Below are positions 12,721 through 24,049 of a stretch of 64,000 bases of DNA, one piece after another. Each line of letters opens with the position of its first letter. Within the stretch, counting starts at the first letter, position 1. Below the pieces are notes generated by a model, which saw only the letters and a list, made by a program, of their open reading frames with translations, did no database searches and was not told where the DNA came from. Source of the stretch: Fasciola hepatica (lineage: Eukaryota; Platyhelminthes; Trematoda; Plagiorchiida; Fasciolidae); contig CANUEZ040000113.1 in assembly GCA_948099385.1 (NCBI GenBank), forward strand, positions 6,460,501 to 6,524,500, written 5' to 3'. The position numbers and the translations under genes are program-made.

Positions 12721-12735
12721 TTCGAGCTGAGCGAC

Positions 12736-12990
12736 TCACGCTCGGGGCAACGGTGGGAGTTTGGTTTGTGACAAAGATTTATGGCAATAAAACATACACT
12801 GGGAATTCCGGCAAAGATAGTTCATACGAATGGAAAGTGTCGTTTGTAACATAGATGCCAGTGCCAGGAAGGGGTTTTTCTGAACTACTTTGCACCGGCC
12901 CAAAAAATCCGACCCGAATTTTTCTTGTGCATAGCTAGGTGGGGTCGGCCTCATGCGTCGGATTTCCCTACGGTTCCTCAATACCTAACA
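12736..12990 (-). other. Untranslated tail of the minus-strand BEL/Pao element (uncertain)
   Basis: Lies 3' of the integrase reading frame on the minus strand and contains a short open frame with no domain. This is where the 3' LTR would be expected. I could not find a matching LTR at the other end, so the element appears to have lost at least one LTR. Confidence 0.25.
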
Positions 12991-13011
12991 CTGATCACTG
13001 TCAATAGCAGC

Positions 13012-14181
13012 TTACAGTTGGACAAGTGGATCAACCCTCGGCGGCCCCTCCCGGTTCGGCAGATCCGGGGACCCGCTCCCCACTTTAGGGGTGTTGGCCT
13101 CTGAACTTACATTACCAGTGTCCGGTTCGCCTTCAGTGAGACAAATCTTTCTGGTGTCACGGAGCACTAATCCTTCCTTAGTTCGCACCGATGCCGTTTG
13201 TACCAAGCCGTCGTCCGAGACTGAGATGCTTTCGATAACTTCGATCGGCCACTTGCCACGCAGCAAAGCCTCCGAAACTAGTAGCACTACATCACTCGAT
13301 CTGAAGTTGCGTTGTCGAGTTATCCATTTCTGCCACTGTTGTAATAATGGAAGATATTCCTTGGCCCATCTCTTCCGAAACACAGATGCTAGATGGTTTG
13401 CCCACCTCCACTGACGAAAAATTCTATTTCGCAACGAATTCGTCGGAATATCTCGTGGGTTTGCCCTCAGGATAAGCAGGTCACTGGGCATGAGTACTGG
13501 CAGATCACGACAGTCCGAGGTCAGAGGCCCTAGCTGTCGTCCGTTTACTATCTGCTCACCATCCGTGAGGAGTGTCAACAATACTTCGTCAGTCATCGGC
13601 TGTTCGTCACAAACTAGAAGAAGTAATCTTCTAACCGAGACCACCATGACCTCCCACGTGCCACCAAGGTGACTAGCACGAGGGGGATTGAAGTGCCACT
13701 GCACGCCCCGTAGCAAAAATTTATTAGCAGTCTTACCACTAGACCATTTTCCCATTAGGTTCTTCAATTCTCTTTGGGCCCCAACAAATTTTGTACCATT
13801 ATCACTAAGAATCTCTGACTGTGCCCTTCTCCTAGACATGAAACGCTGTAGTGTCATTATGAATGAATCAGTGCTTAGAGAGTAAGAAACCTCAATATGT
13901 ACAGCACGCATCTGGAGGCAGGCTAAGATGCATCTATATGGTTTCTCCATGTCGCACCCATTTTTAGCCATACTAGGGCCAAAATAACCTGTTTCGACGT
14001 ACCTGAACTGAAACCAACCTTGATGAACCCTGATGGCTGGTGGAGGATCCATCAGCTGTTTGCCTACGACTGCCAAATGCTTCTGATATTTCAAACAGCC
14101 TACAAGTACACGCTTGACGCAGCTTCCTCCTGTACAATCCAAATATTTTTGCGAAGTTGCGCCAGTAACTGAGATGGTCAT
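13012..14181 (-). pseudogene. BEL/Pao integrase
   Basis: A 389-codon open frame. It starts within the HHCC-type zinc region (GCLKYQ, the CxxC-side remnant), followed by the rve-type core: TGYFGP, where the first catalytic Asp of the usual DYFGP motif is replaced; TRAVH-like QMRAVHIEV; SDNGTKF with the second catalytic Asp; and WHFNPPRASHLGGTWE with the catalytic Glu. The C-terminal part has VLLVSEALLRGKWPIEVIE and VRTKEGLVLRDTRKICL, the usual BEL/Pao tail. The frame is open, but the missing first Asp and absent upstream domains make activity unlikely. Confidence 0.8.
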
Positions 14182-14436
14182 GCTTGTCTTTCCATTACGT
14201 GATACTATCGGATTATGGAGTCTGTAATCGAGTGGGTCTTGGGTAGTATCATCGGACGTTTTTCACCCTGAAGCTGATGCGAGTAGTTCATCCGTCATCC
14301 AGCATAAATAATTCCATTAAATAAAATTGGATCGAGTTTCACTAGAGTCCTGTTCATTGGAGATTTGGTAATGCATAGGTTAATGTTCCTGTCTCGTAAC
14401 CATTTTAACTCTTCACCATATAACTTAGCTTGCACT

Positions 14437-15104
14437 TTACTCCACTTGAGCAATGTCGTGAAACTTCAACGGCACAGTTTTAAATCCCAGATCTCTGCTC
14501 CAGCCTCTTATAACTGCAATGTACATTTTACAACGGGTTAAACACGATACCGACTTCAGCAGGTGAAGCAAACTGGAGTGCCTAGCTAGAAATGCATCCG
14601 TCCATGTACCCTGCAACACTGCGAGAACAGCACTCGAAGGCTGCTTCAACTCCACGTTCGGTGGTGCTGCAGCAGCCGTAGTACTGGCAGGCCATAGAGC
14701 TTCATCGTTCATCAAGAAAATAGGAACTTGGAACCAGCAGCTGATATCACTCGGTGACGTTGTGCCTCTTGACGCCGAGTCTGCAGAGTCAGCCTCCGAT
14801 CTGACATGGCACCACTGCCAGGGTTCCGACCACTGATGGATTTCAGCCAGCAGAGTCCGTCCAGTAGTAAATCTTATCAAATTTCATTTCAATTTCATCT
14901 GTAGGAATCCGAAAGACTCTAGCGGTCAGGCTTGCTGCGGCTAACTGCAATCGGGGGATGGTCGCGGACTTCGGAAGAGCTACCGTTGACTTGAAGAACA
15001 GTAGGGCACCATAGAGGGTTATGTCCTTTGAAGCCACTCTGGAAAATGCCACCACTTCATAGCAAACCTCAGAAGCGTCACAAAAGACATGAAGCTGTGC
15101 ATCT
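14437..15104 (-). pseudogene. BEL/Pao RNase H remnant
   Basis: Minus-strand frames 15055-14843 and 14880-14437. Readable motifs are CDASEVCYE at the 15105 end, IPRLQLAAASLTARV and YYWTDSAG (the Asp-Ser motif normally TDSxxVL), then ADSASRG-type sequence and the linker to integrase. The two pieces are joined by a frame change around 14860. Degrades the RNA strand of the hybrid in active elements; this copy is broken. Confidence 0.7.
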
Positions 15105-15138
15105 CAGTACAGTGAGTCACCTATTTAACGGTTATTCC

Positions 15139-15504
15139 GACTGTGAGCAATGCGTAGCCAATTCAAACGAATCCCGAAACCAGAAAAAGATTGATTCGTA
15201 GTTTCCACGGTACCGGATTACCAAGTTATCCGCATATAAACATGTACAAACCTCAAATGCACGACCACTACGTCTAAAAACGAGGACCAGAATTTAACAA
15301 AAGCCAATGTCAGGTACCACCGTCACGGCACTCCAAGTTCGGGTCAAAATCATACCACTTCTTGTGAGCAAAACATAAACAAATATTGAAGTGTAGTGAT
15401 TGGTGCATGTTGTACTTGTTCGAGGGTCAATAAAATGGAGAGCATAGGCTCAACAATACAAGTGTATGACAACGGCTAGGGAGGATTTCCACGCACGTAC
15501 ATTA
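15139..15504. repeat. AT-rich dispersed repeat, copy 2 (includes a 202-bp high-identity block)
   Basis: The segment 15303-15504 is almost identical to 17071-17272 in the same orientation. The preceding 160 bp are only loosely similar to 16975-17070. Together the two copies bracket 1.5 kb that contains a LINE endonuclease fragment. They are too short to recognise as LTRs and no TG...CA ends were seen. Confidence 0.7.
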
Positions 15505-15639
15505 AAACGACACCAGACAGTCACCTAAGTGACCCCAGGGGAGAGCCAAGGAAAAACCCGGCAACACTCCCAAAGGCAATCGGAATCTACAGAACTGAAG
15601 TAAGATCCATCGCAGAAGTAGAAAAGTTCCAGTGAGAGT

Positions 15640-16064
15640 ATTCACCAAGCCACATCCTGGAATATATGGTAGCTACTGTCGCCTAACTCACGGAAGAAAA
15701 TGACATCTCGTCGACAGTGAAATGCCCCTCCACCGAGGACACAATGCCTCTTGGCGGTGAACCTTCCAGAGGCTGAGGTAATCGCCCTGAAAAACCTCCT
15801 AACCGTGATTGGGCGCGGCTGCGTGAAGTGTTTGGAAAGCTGTTTACTCACGACGAAGAGGATTTGGCGAAAAGTGCAAGTCAAAGCCGCCTTTAGGCCA
15901 GAAAAATAAAAGGAAGACGGCCAACCCGGGCTACTGAATGTAGCCCTTGGCTCGGACGCGGAGGCTTGTCTGGTATCTCAACGGTCACCTATAAAAAGGT
16001 GGAAAGGTTCGACTGCCACGTGGCTTAGACCTTGAGGCGAGGGGGGAAATGAAGATCTTAAGTA
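15640..16064. other. Probable LINE 5' UTR, no gene
   Basis: Non-coding stretch leading into the endonuclease frame at about 16070 on the + strand. I see no internal repeat or RNA gene. Confidence 0.3.
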
Positions 16065-16969
16065 ATGGGCTGCGTAAGCCCCGTAAAAATAGTGAAACGC
16101 CTTGTACACAAGGGACTTTCGGGTCCAAAGGAGGAGACTGCGGATCAAGTGGCAGCCCCTGCCTGCCATCTGCCAACTACACTCAACATTGAATTCGCAG
16201 CAGTGGCGGGCTTGCGGTGTTTGGAGGAGACCGGAAGTGCTGAGATCATGCCATCGGAAGCCCGGGGTCTCCTGGGGAAAAGAGAAACGTTAGAGTGCTG
16301 GGTGTCACACCATATGCCAGCACTGGTGACCTTAATAGAAACGTGGCTCACGGCGGGTGTACTGGATTCGGGGGTGGCCATCGTGGGCTTTGCATTATAC
16401 CGTGCAGACAAGGGCCAAGTCAGAGGCAGTGGAGGAGTCATCTTTTTCGTTGGGCCGGATATACCATCACTAAAACTGGATTCTTATTCAGACTCAGAAG
16501 GCCGCGGTGAATTCTTATTGCGTCCAGTAAAGCTGGTCACAGGTGGGTATGAATCCGTTGACATCATCCACCGGACCGCAGCTGTGGACTCATCAAACAC
16601 TCTCAGGCGTGCGCAGGTAGGCGGAGGGTGGCCGTTTTCCCGTTCTGGGCGATTCTAAGTGCCCAAAAGTTGACTGGGTGAATCAAGAGTGTCTACTCGG
16701 TGTCGAGGTATTCACTCGAGAAGTCGTAGTGACTCTCCAAGACCTACATTTGCGCCGGCGCGTGACCCGGCCGAAGCTTTTTCAAGGTGATTTTAGACCT
16801 ATTTTTGACCTGGTCTTATCTCCCAGGGGCTCTAATGTCGAAGGGATCTTTCCCAGGCCACCTCTTAGAGGTGATGACCCTTCGGTCCTGGATATATTCT
16901 GACTACGAGGAGTGCAAGCTGTTCTCAGAGCAGAGAGAATACCTACTATTTGGCGTTTGCCGTTTGTGA
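16065..16969 (+). pseudogene. LINE endonuclease N-terminal fragment
   Basis: The plus-strand frame 16065-16658 contains LIETWLTAGVLDSGVAIVGF, then LYRADK and RGSGGVIFFV. This matches the order ETWL, xPGY/F, RxGGGV that opens an apurinic-type LINE endonuclease. The frame breaks near 16640, and the remaining pieces to 16969 (for example a PRGSNVEGI string) are uncertain. No RT follows, so it is a 5' fragment. It may belong to the same lineage as the RT fragment at 11.8-12.5 kb, which is inference. Confidence 0.65.
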
Positions 16970-16974
16970 GACAC

Positions 16975-17272
16975 GTTAGAGCAATGCGTAACCAAATTCA
17001 CGACAGACCCCGAAATCAAAAGGCTATTATCCGTGAAATTCTACGATACTAGATTATTAGATGAACAAAGGCCAATGTCAGGTACCACCGTCACGGCACT
17101 CCAAGTTCGGGTCAAAATCATACCACTTCTTGTGAGCAAAACATAAACAAATATTGAAGTGTAGTGATTGGTGCATGTTGTACTTGTTCGAGGGTCAATA
17201 AAATGGAGAGCATAGGCTCAACAATACAAGTGTATGACAACGGCTAGGGAGGATTTCCATGCATGTACGTTA
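16975..17272. repeat. AT-rich dispersed repeat, copy 3
   Basis: Positions 17071-17272 match 15303-15504 almost perfectly in direct orientation; the few differences include CATGCATGTACGTTA against CACGCACGTACATTA at the 3' end. Upstream of position 17071 the similarity drops sharply. Confidence 0.75.
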
Positions 17273-17940
17273 CACCGCCCACCAAATCCTCCCATGAAAC
17301 GGCCAACATCCAAGGAGTGGATAGGGGTACTGATTCGCCCTATCCTACCTAGGCCCTAAGTCAGTGCATACGCAGGTCGCTATGGGCTTCGTCTATTGTT
17401 GGCCCGTCGCAGACACGCTTGCAGGTTTCTGGAAGTTATGTTCCATCTCTCGACGTCCTAGAGTTTCTTCTGAAGATGATACGACACTAGCCGTATACAA
17501 AAAATGCTTCGATGTGATCGAGGTGCGTAGACGGATTACGGAGTGTGGAGGAAAAGGCTGCCCAAACAAGGGTAGAGTAAGAAGCTAGCTGAAGACTGAG
17601 CATTCTTGATGAAAAATCGAGGTGGATACAAGGTACTCGAACATCAGGGGCTCCACGTGTGGTGTTATTACATTGGAAGTATGTTTGACTCACAACTTAT
17701 ATCCACTTGGACACAGGTTGAATAGTGAAACAAATAGGTCACGAAAAAAGAGATATTTCTTCAAACGGCCAACAAGTGCTTCTTCATGGGTTTCCGCTAC
17801 TTCACAAACAATATCGTGCCGTGTGATAAACTAAGGTTTTGACAATTAACTCCATAGTTAATTGTGAATACCGTATGAAATTAGACACAAATATGCTTCA
17901 AATACGGTGTGAAGGGTTGGGTACCACGGAAGAATGCTTG
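17273..17940. other. No recognisable feature
   Basis: Short frames only (17364-17588 plus, 17487-17693 minus), with no domain seen. Confidence 0.3.
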
Positions 17941-17944
17941 AGGG

Positions 17945-18300
17945 ATGAGTAAATCAACTCAGCTTCATTTGGTATCAGCAGGCTTGGTTTTAGCTTGGCA
18001 TGTAGCGTCGACTTCGCCCTCGACATTTTCGCCTTCAAGCAGACATATCTTACGGATATCTCGCCACACGTCTCCTTTGTTCGTTCTCACCTCCACCATG
18101 CGCACGAGGTCATCGTCTTCTGTACTGCAGTCATCGATCACTCCAACCGGCCAATCGTCTTTACGTAAGTGGCTCTCCACGAGGGTGACCACGTCGCCTC
18201 CTCCGAAGCTGCAGTAGCGGTAAATACTCCCTCGTCCAACATCTCCAGGTGGTTCACTTGTTTCCATCCAACGATATACGTTCCACGTAGGGCTTTCGGT
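17945..18300 (-). pseudogene. BEL/Pao integrase C-terminal fragment (minus strand)
   Basis: A 100-codon minus-strand frame with GDVVTLVESHLRKDDWPVGV followed by VEVRTNKGDVWRDIRKICLL. This is the C-terminal block also seen at the end of the integrases at 13012-14181 and 22311-23951. The core domain is missing. The plus-strand BEL/Pao LTR begins about 60 bp away at 18331, so the later element probably landed beside or in this one. The remaining part was not recognised beyond the other LTR at 25225. Confidence 0.65.
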
Positions 18301-18330
18301 GTGATTACTCCTACGATTGGCCGCAGTAAT

Positions 18331-18708
18331 TGTAACGGCCGGTGGTGGAAAATCCCCCTAAAACCCTTGCGATTCAGTGTTTTTCTTCACATCACTCACT
18401 TGCTTACACTATTGACGTGTCTTTACGAATCGTTTGTTTTTATGGACCAATTGTTGTTTGTTCGCGCCCAGAGCGCTACTTTGTCATATCCTTGTTCCGG
18501 ACCTGCGTGACGCACGTGATCCTTGCTCGCACGCTGCAATTCGGTTTCTCGTTTGTTGAGTCCTTGCGATCTCATTGTTGGGGTTTGTATCTTTTTGGTA
18601 TCATTGGTCATGCAATAATCTAGTATCGTAGAATATCACGGACAATCGCCTTTTGATTTCGGGATCCGTTGTGAATTTGGCTATGCATAGCTCAAACATG
18701 TGTTACCA
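18331..18708 (+). repeat. 5' LTR
   Basis: Starts TGTAACGGCC; the matching 3' copy starts TGTAACGACC. Carries the promoter region by position, but I could not point to a TATA box. The end is placed at the TGTTACCA motif because the similarity with the 3' copy fades there. Confidence 0.85.
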
Positions 18709-18989
18709 TACTCAATAGATCAATTTAGAACGAGGAAAAACACGCAGAAAGCCAAGAAAAGGATCGAGAACACTGGACTCTGGACAGGAAGTAACAAGGC
18801 AAGTCACTGGGGAGGTTATGAGTACCTTTGATTCTTTAGTTAATGTTAGGTAGCCTAGTCCTGTCAGTGCTAGTTCATGTGTTACTGAGGGCAATATGGA
18901 TTGTAAGGATTTTGATCTATATAGACTGAGAATATAAGACCTAGAACGACAGTTGTTATCGGCTAGATAACAGGCCCAGGAATCAGAAA

Positions 18990-20745
18990 AGAAGTGAAGA
19001 CATAAAGAGCGTGAGCATGAGACCAGCCACTACGACACTTCCGATGGACCAGGGTGCAATAAGATAGGGAGCTCCATGCTGGTTGCCGACTGCAAAACAC
19101 CATCGACCGATTTGTCAACAGTAGAACTAACGGTTTTCGACGGGCGATCTGAACACTACTGCAAGTTTGTCAAGCGGTTCGATACTTTCGTCGAATATAG
19201 GGTAACCGACCCCGGGCAAACGTGTCTCTACCTGACTTACTAATGTCGAGGCCGAGCAAGAGAAGCTATCGACGGATGTACCATGCTCGAACCGGAACGA
19301 GGCTGCACCCGAGCAAGGAAGATTCTAAGGGGATTGTTTGGCCAACCTTTCAAAGTAGCCCGTAACCTAATAGAGGGCTTGACGGTAGAGGGAAAGGGAA
19401 CCAAGGGGGACTTCCACAAAATGGCCGACCTGGTGATCAAGATGCAGAACTGCTCAACAGCCCTCGACCATTTGGGTTGCAGGGCTGACCTAGATACCAT
19501 GCACACTTTGGAAGGCATAGTCCGTCACCTCTCTCCCGAACTACAGGGTCGGTGGGCGGAAGAAGCAGAACGGATAAGCCGAAGCGACAGGGAGGCTAAC
19601 TTCGAAGACCTGACCGAATACTTGGACAGGCAAACGAAGATAGCTGACAGCAGATTCGGCCGACTCATCCGGGACAGCAACCGAGCAAACAAGCCCAGTA
19701 CTAGCCAAGTCCAAACCCCTGTACGGGAACATCCAAAGTATCAGCCTTGGACCACTACACACGTCATTTCACGAGATGCTACGGCGCCACCAAATTGCAG
19801 ATCCTGTGGTACTAGCCATGGCCTACCAAAATGCCCCAAGTTCGGCAACGCCACAATAGAGGAACGGTGGGGAATGGCGAGGATGGCAGAAGAGTGTTTT
19901 ATTTGTCTCAACACAACGCACCGAGCGGCAGCTTGTAGGACAAGGAACCGATGTGTTTATGAGGGCTGCACGGGCAGACACCATCAATTGCTGCACCAGA
20001 CGAAAGTAGCTTTACACGAGGCGAGTACCAAGCCCAGTGTTATTTGTTCAACTTCACAATCTGCCAGTAAATCGGTACGTTTAGGCGTAGTGGCCGTGGG
20101 AATAGTGACTCCGGCTGGGATAGTCAAGGCGTTGGCTTTCGTTGATAGCGGATCCGACACCACTTTAGTGAAAGAGCGGTTTGCCGACAAACACCAACTG
20201 GCTAAAGGTGCGACGTCGTTAGCAGTGAGCACGGTGGGCGGAACACAGGTAATGACTGCCGGTAGGCTGAGGTTGCAACTCACCTCTTTAGACACTAAAG
20301 AGGAAATTGAACCAACGGAGGCATTCACGTTAGCGGATCTCCCCATGCGAGCACCAAGGTCGGTCAACGCAATCTTGACTAGGTGGCCCCACCGGCAGGA
20401 TCTAAACGTTGTAGACTGGGAAGACGATAAAGTGGATCTCCTCATCGGCTGCGACGTGCCAGTGGTGCATTGGGTGCTTGACCAGAGAGTGGGCGACCGC
20501 CAGGCACCTTATGCCGTACTCACGGCTCTGGGATGGATGTTGTATGGTCCTGTAGGGGTACGTGGTCCCGTGAATTACTTGTCCACCAAAACGGACCGCA
20601 TAGAGTACCATCTGCAGCGGCTGTATGAAAAGGAGTTTCATGACATCGGAGGCGAAAGACCGTCGTTGTCCCAAGAGGATCACTTAGCTTTACAAACGGT
20701 GCGGCAAGGCATTAGAGGCCTCAAAAACAGTTCGAGGTTCCCCTC
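18990..20745 (+). pseudogene. BEL/Pao Gag and protease region
   Basis: An in-frame reading from about 19110 (VELTVFDGRSEHY, the typical Gag opening) meets a TAA at 19241-19243 and then continues open from 19244 to 20815. Gag ends in two zinc knuckles: CRSCGTSHGLPKC near 19797 and CFICLNTTHRAAAC near 19897. The aspartic protease follows with the active-site motif FVDSGSDTTLV near 20140. The region up to VNYLSTK links to RT. The end of this frame (after about 20740) is out of register with RT, because the RT opening (WRISADPWTDNRDYVLQ) is read in another frame. Confidence 0.85.
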
Positions 20746-21700
20746 CCATGGCGCATATCTGCCGACCCGTGGACTGACAACAGAGATTATGTTCTCCAAC
20801 GATTACTACGACTAAAAGAACGCTTCACTCGAGACCAGAATCTGTGGGAACGATACGCGGAATTAATGAAGCGAAACGAAGCCCTCGGTTACGTTGAAAT
20901 GGTGCCTGCCAACACTGACGGCCGAAAGGATATCTGGTATCTACCTCACCACCCGGTCATCAAACCCGAAAAACCCAAAAAGCTGCGGGTGGTTTTCGAC
21001 TGTGCGGCCAAGTTCCACGGCAAGTCGTTAAACGATCGCCTACTACAGGGGCCTGACTGGACCTTACCACTGATCGAAGTTTTGTGCCGTTTCAGAGTGG
21101 GTAGAGTGGCCTTGTCTGCCGACTTTAAAGAAATGTTCCATCAGGTGAAGATTCCGGTAGGAGTACGAGATGCCTTGCGTTTCCTGCGGTGGGAAGAGAA
21201 CGACCGGGACAACGCAGTGGTAAATTATAGGACGACCGTCCGCCCCTTCGGAGCCATATCATCACCGTTCTGTGCGAACTACGCCCTTGGAGAAGCTGCG
21301 AACAAACGTGGAAGTCTGGTCTATCGGTCGGTGGTAGATAGCGTCAGCAGAAATTACTACTTCGACGACTACTTTGAACCATTCGATGGTATAGAATCAG
21401 CTCTAGAGCATTTCAGAGGCCTGACAAGATTGCTAGAATGGGGCGGCCTCCATCTAACAAAATGGATGTCGAACGCTCCAGAAGTGCTCGAGGTCATTCA
21501 GTACCACGAGAAGGCCGAAAGGGTTACAGATTTGGACGGCTCTCCACTTCCTATCGAGCGCACCTTAGGGATACAATGGGACGCGAAACGGACGACTTCG
21601 TTTTCGAGATAAACGTTCCCGAGATGTCTGTAACCCGTCGAGGCATACTATCCGCCGTCTCTTGTCTGTTCGTCCCGCTCAATTTGGCCTCTTCCTGACA
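20740..21700 (+). pseudogene. BEL/Pao reverse transcriptase
   Basis: The main open piece is 20866-21612. Motifs in order: LRVVFDCAAKFHGKSLND (the BEL/Pao block), ALSADFKEMFHQV with the first catalytic Asp, RPFGAISSPFCANYAL, and YYFDDYFEP holding the catalytic DD pair in the form YFDD instead of the commoner YVDD. The frame shifts near 21585 into a piece reading DFVFEINVPE and RRGILSAVSCLFVPL, the end of the RT domain. Joining Gag-protease to RT also needs a frame change near 20740. Confidence 0.85.
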
Positions 21701-21761
21701 GCTACCCGTGAAGATCTTGCTGCAGCGGCTGTGCCGTCAGAAAGTTGATTGAGACTAGTCT

Positions 21762-22274
21762 TTGGACAGAATGGACCGGCTGGACTTGGGGGGAATTTTT
21801 AAGCACCTTGAAGAAAATGGGGGACATAAGGATTTCACGATGATTGACTCCCGGCCATACGACGCGGGCTGGAGAAGTACATGCTTTTTTCGATGCATCC
21901 GAAGTCGGTTATGGGCTGTGGTGTACGGACGATGGTGCACGGGAGATGGACAATATACTACGAGGATCCTGCCCGCTAAAGCCCGCATTACTCCACTGAA
22001 GTCGGTCTCGAGCCCACGCCTTGATCTCAGCGCAGTCAGAACGGTACAAGCGGTGAAGAGATGTTTTGACCTCTACATTTGGTCGGTTAGCTTTTGGACG
22101 GACTCAACGATTGTACTCTACTATATTATCAACGTCCGGAGCCGGTTTAGTACCATCTTCGCTAACCGACCCACGATTATCCACGATGAATCGGCCACGA
22201 ACCAGTGGAATCATGTTAGGCCTGGCGATAAACCAGCCGATCTGTGCTCCCGGGGTGCAGCCAACTTCAGGTAA
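21762..22274 (+). pseudogene. BEL/Pao RNase H
   Basis: Follows RT after a few frame changes. Readable pieces are FFDASEVGYGLW near 21885 (catalytic Asp region), RLDLSAVRTVQAV, and FWTDSTIVLYYI near 22095, the TDS motif of RNase H. The ending PGDKPADLCSRG is the typical junction to integrase in this superfamily. Confidence 0.75.
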
Positions 22275-22310
22275 CTAGACACGTGGACGAGAGGGCCAAA
22301 TTTCCTGCAC

Positions 22311-23951
22311 TTGCCCAAACAGGACTGGCCCGTGTTTGAATTAAAAACCCCTACGGAAGTAGAACTAGAAATCAAGGGCGTAGCGATAGCGGCCATCGTC
22401 GTCGAAGAGACATCCGTTCTATCGCGATTGGTCAGGTTTTCCTCCTGGATGAAGACACTTAGTGCGTTAGTTTGGTCAACCAGGTTCAAGAGACATTTGC
22501 TAGTCATGGAAGGGCTACGCCCTTCAGGCCGGATACGGGTCGGTCCGATAAGTCCCGATGAGTTACAAGCTGCAGAATACGATATTTTCAGAATTATACT
22601 ACGCGAGGCTTTTGCCCGAGAGCTCGAGAGGGCGGAGGAAGTGGGACCAATCAACAAAGAAATATCATCTCCAAGAGGCGAATTGAGACGTTTAAACCCC
22701 AAACTCATTGATGGACTGCTGCGAGTGGATGGTAGGCTGAACAACACCCACCTGAGCTTTGACACAAAGTATCCTATACTGCTGCCTGCCAGACAACCTC
22801 TGGTGGAGCTAATGATCCAACACGTCCACGCCGTGGAGGGACATGCCGGGGAAAGTCACGTGACGAGCATCATCCGAAAGCGTCTTTGGTCGCTGAGAGG
22901 ACCAGTGACTGTAAAACGCGTAATCCGACGTTGTGTGCAATGTAGGAGGCGTAATGCCACGGCGGGCAAACAACACATGGCCCCGCTACCAGAATGTGGG
23001 GTGACTACGGGCTGGTGGCCGTTCAGCGACACCGGGTTGGGCCATTTTCGGCCCTTGCGGATCAAGTGCGGGAAAAGATTAGAAAAGCGATATGGATGTA
23101 TCATGACGTAAATGAAATCACGCGCGGTACAACTAGAAGTCGCACATTCGATGCCGACCGATTCTTTCCTACTGGCCTCGCAGTGATTTATCAACCGAAG
23201 AGGCGTACCGGCCGATATATACTCAGATAATGGATCGAACTTTGTGGGCGCCCACCGGGAATTGCAAATTTGGCTCAAGAACATAAACAGGAACGAACTG
23301 CAGGATCGAACCGTGGCCTACGGCATGCGATGGCATTTCAACCCCCCGCAGGCCAGCCACCGCGGCGGCTCATGGGAACGCATGATCTGGTCCGCCAGGC
23401 CGATATTGCTGTCAATCATGGAGCAACAGCCGCCTGATGACGAGACGCTGAACACCGTCATGACTGAGGTGGAGCGAATCCTGAACAACCGCCCCCTGGT
23501 TCCAGTAATGAACGGCGACCCCACCCACCTGGCGCTCACTCCGAGCGACTTATTGACGTTAAGGTCGAACGAGGGTTTCCAAGGGCTGGTAAACCTTTGT
23601 GGGATCTACGTCCACGGATGGAAACAGGCGAATTATCTTGCCAAGGTTTTTTGGAGGCGATGGCTGCGGGAGTACCTACCGGCTTTGCAGACTCGACAGA
23701 AGTGGCTGGCCAAAACAAGACCATTCAAGGTTGGGAATGTGGTGATGGTCGCAGACGAGCGAGCACATTTCAACACCTGGTCCTTGGGAGCGATTATTGA
23801 GACCACCGAAGGCACTGACGGAATGATAAGAACGGTGAAGGTGAAGACAGCTAATGGAGTGCTCATTCGTGACATACGCAGTATTAATGTACTTGAGAGC
23901 GAAGGCGGAGAAGCTGATAACTCCGAGGCCCAGTGGAATGTTTCGCACTAG
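22311..23951 (+). pseudogene. BEL/Pao integrase
   Basis: The first frame (22311-23111) has the linker, the IILLPARQPLVELMI-type HHCC zinc region (H..H then CVQCRRR) and MAPLPE. The frame breaks at about 23000-23110 and again around 23230. The second long frame (23244-23951) continues with the core, GAHRELQIWL, WHFNPPQASHRGGSWE (catalytic Glu), NNRPL and TPSDLL. It ends with VGNVVMVADE and VKVKTANGVLIRDIRSINVL, the C-terminal tail. The SDNG motif lies between the two frames at about 23223-23235. Confidence 0.85.
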
Positions 23952-24049
23952 TCATCGAGGTGGGTACGGAAACACCATATATGGAAGCAATCCCGACACA
24001 CTGACGTATCGAACCATCATACAACCCGAAGCACACTAACCTACATTGT

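Larger units (their letters stand above)
13012..15105 (-). mobile_element. Truncated BEL/Pao LTR retrotransposon (minus strand)
   Basis: From 15105 downward: an RNase H start (CDASEVCYE), further RNase H pieces, then integrase and its C-terminal domain ending at 13012. Gag, protease and RT are missing; the element stops abruptly near 15105, where unrelated sequence begins. BEL/Pao elements encode Gag-Pol for reverse transcription in virus-like particles and integration into the genome. Confidence 0.8.

Noticed and set aside
15303..17272. The 202-bp repeats as LTRs
   Set aside because: No TG...CA ends, no primer-binding site or gag-pol between them; the enclosed sequence is a LINE endonuclease fragment.
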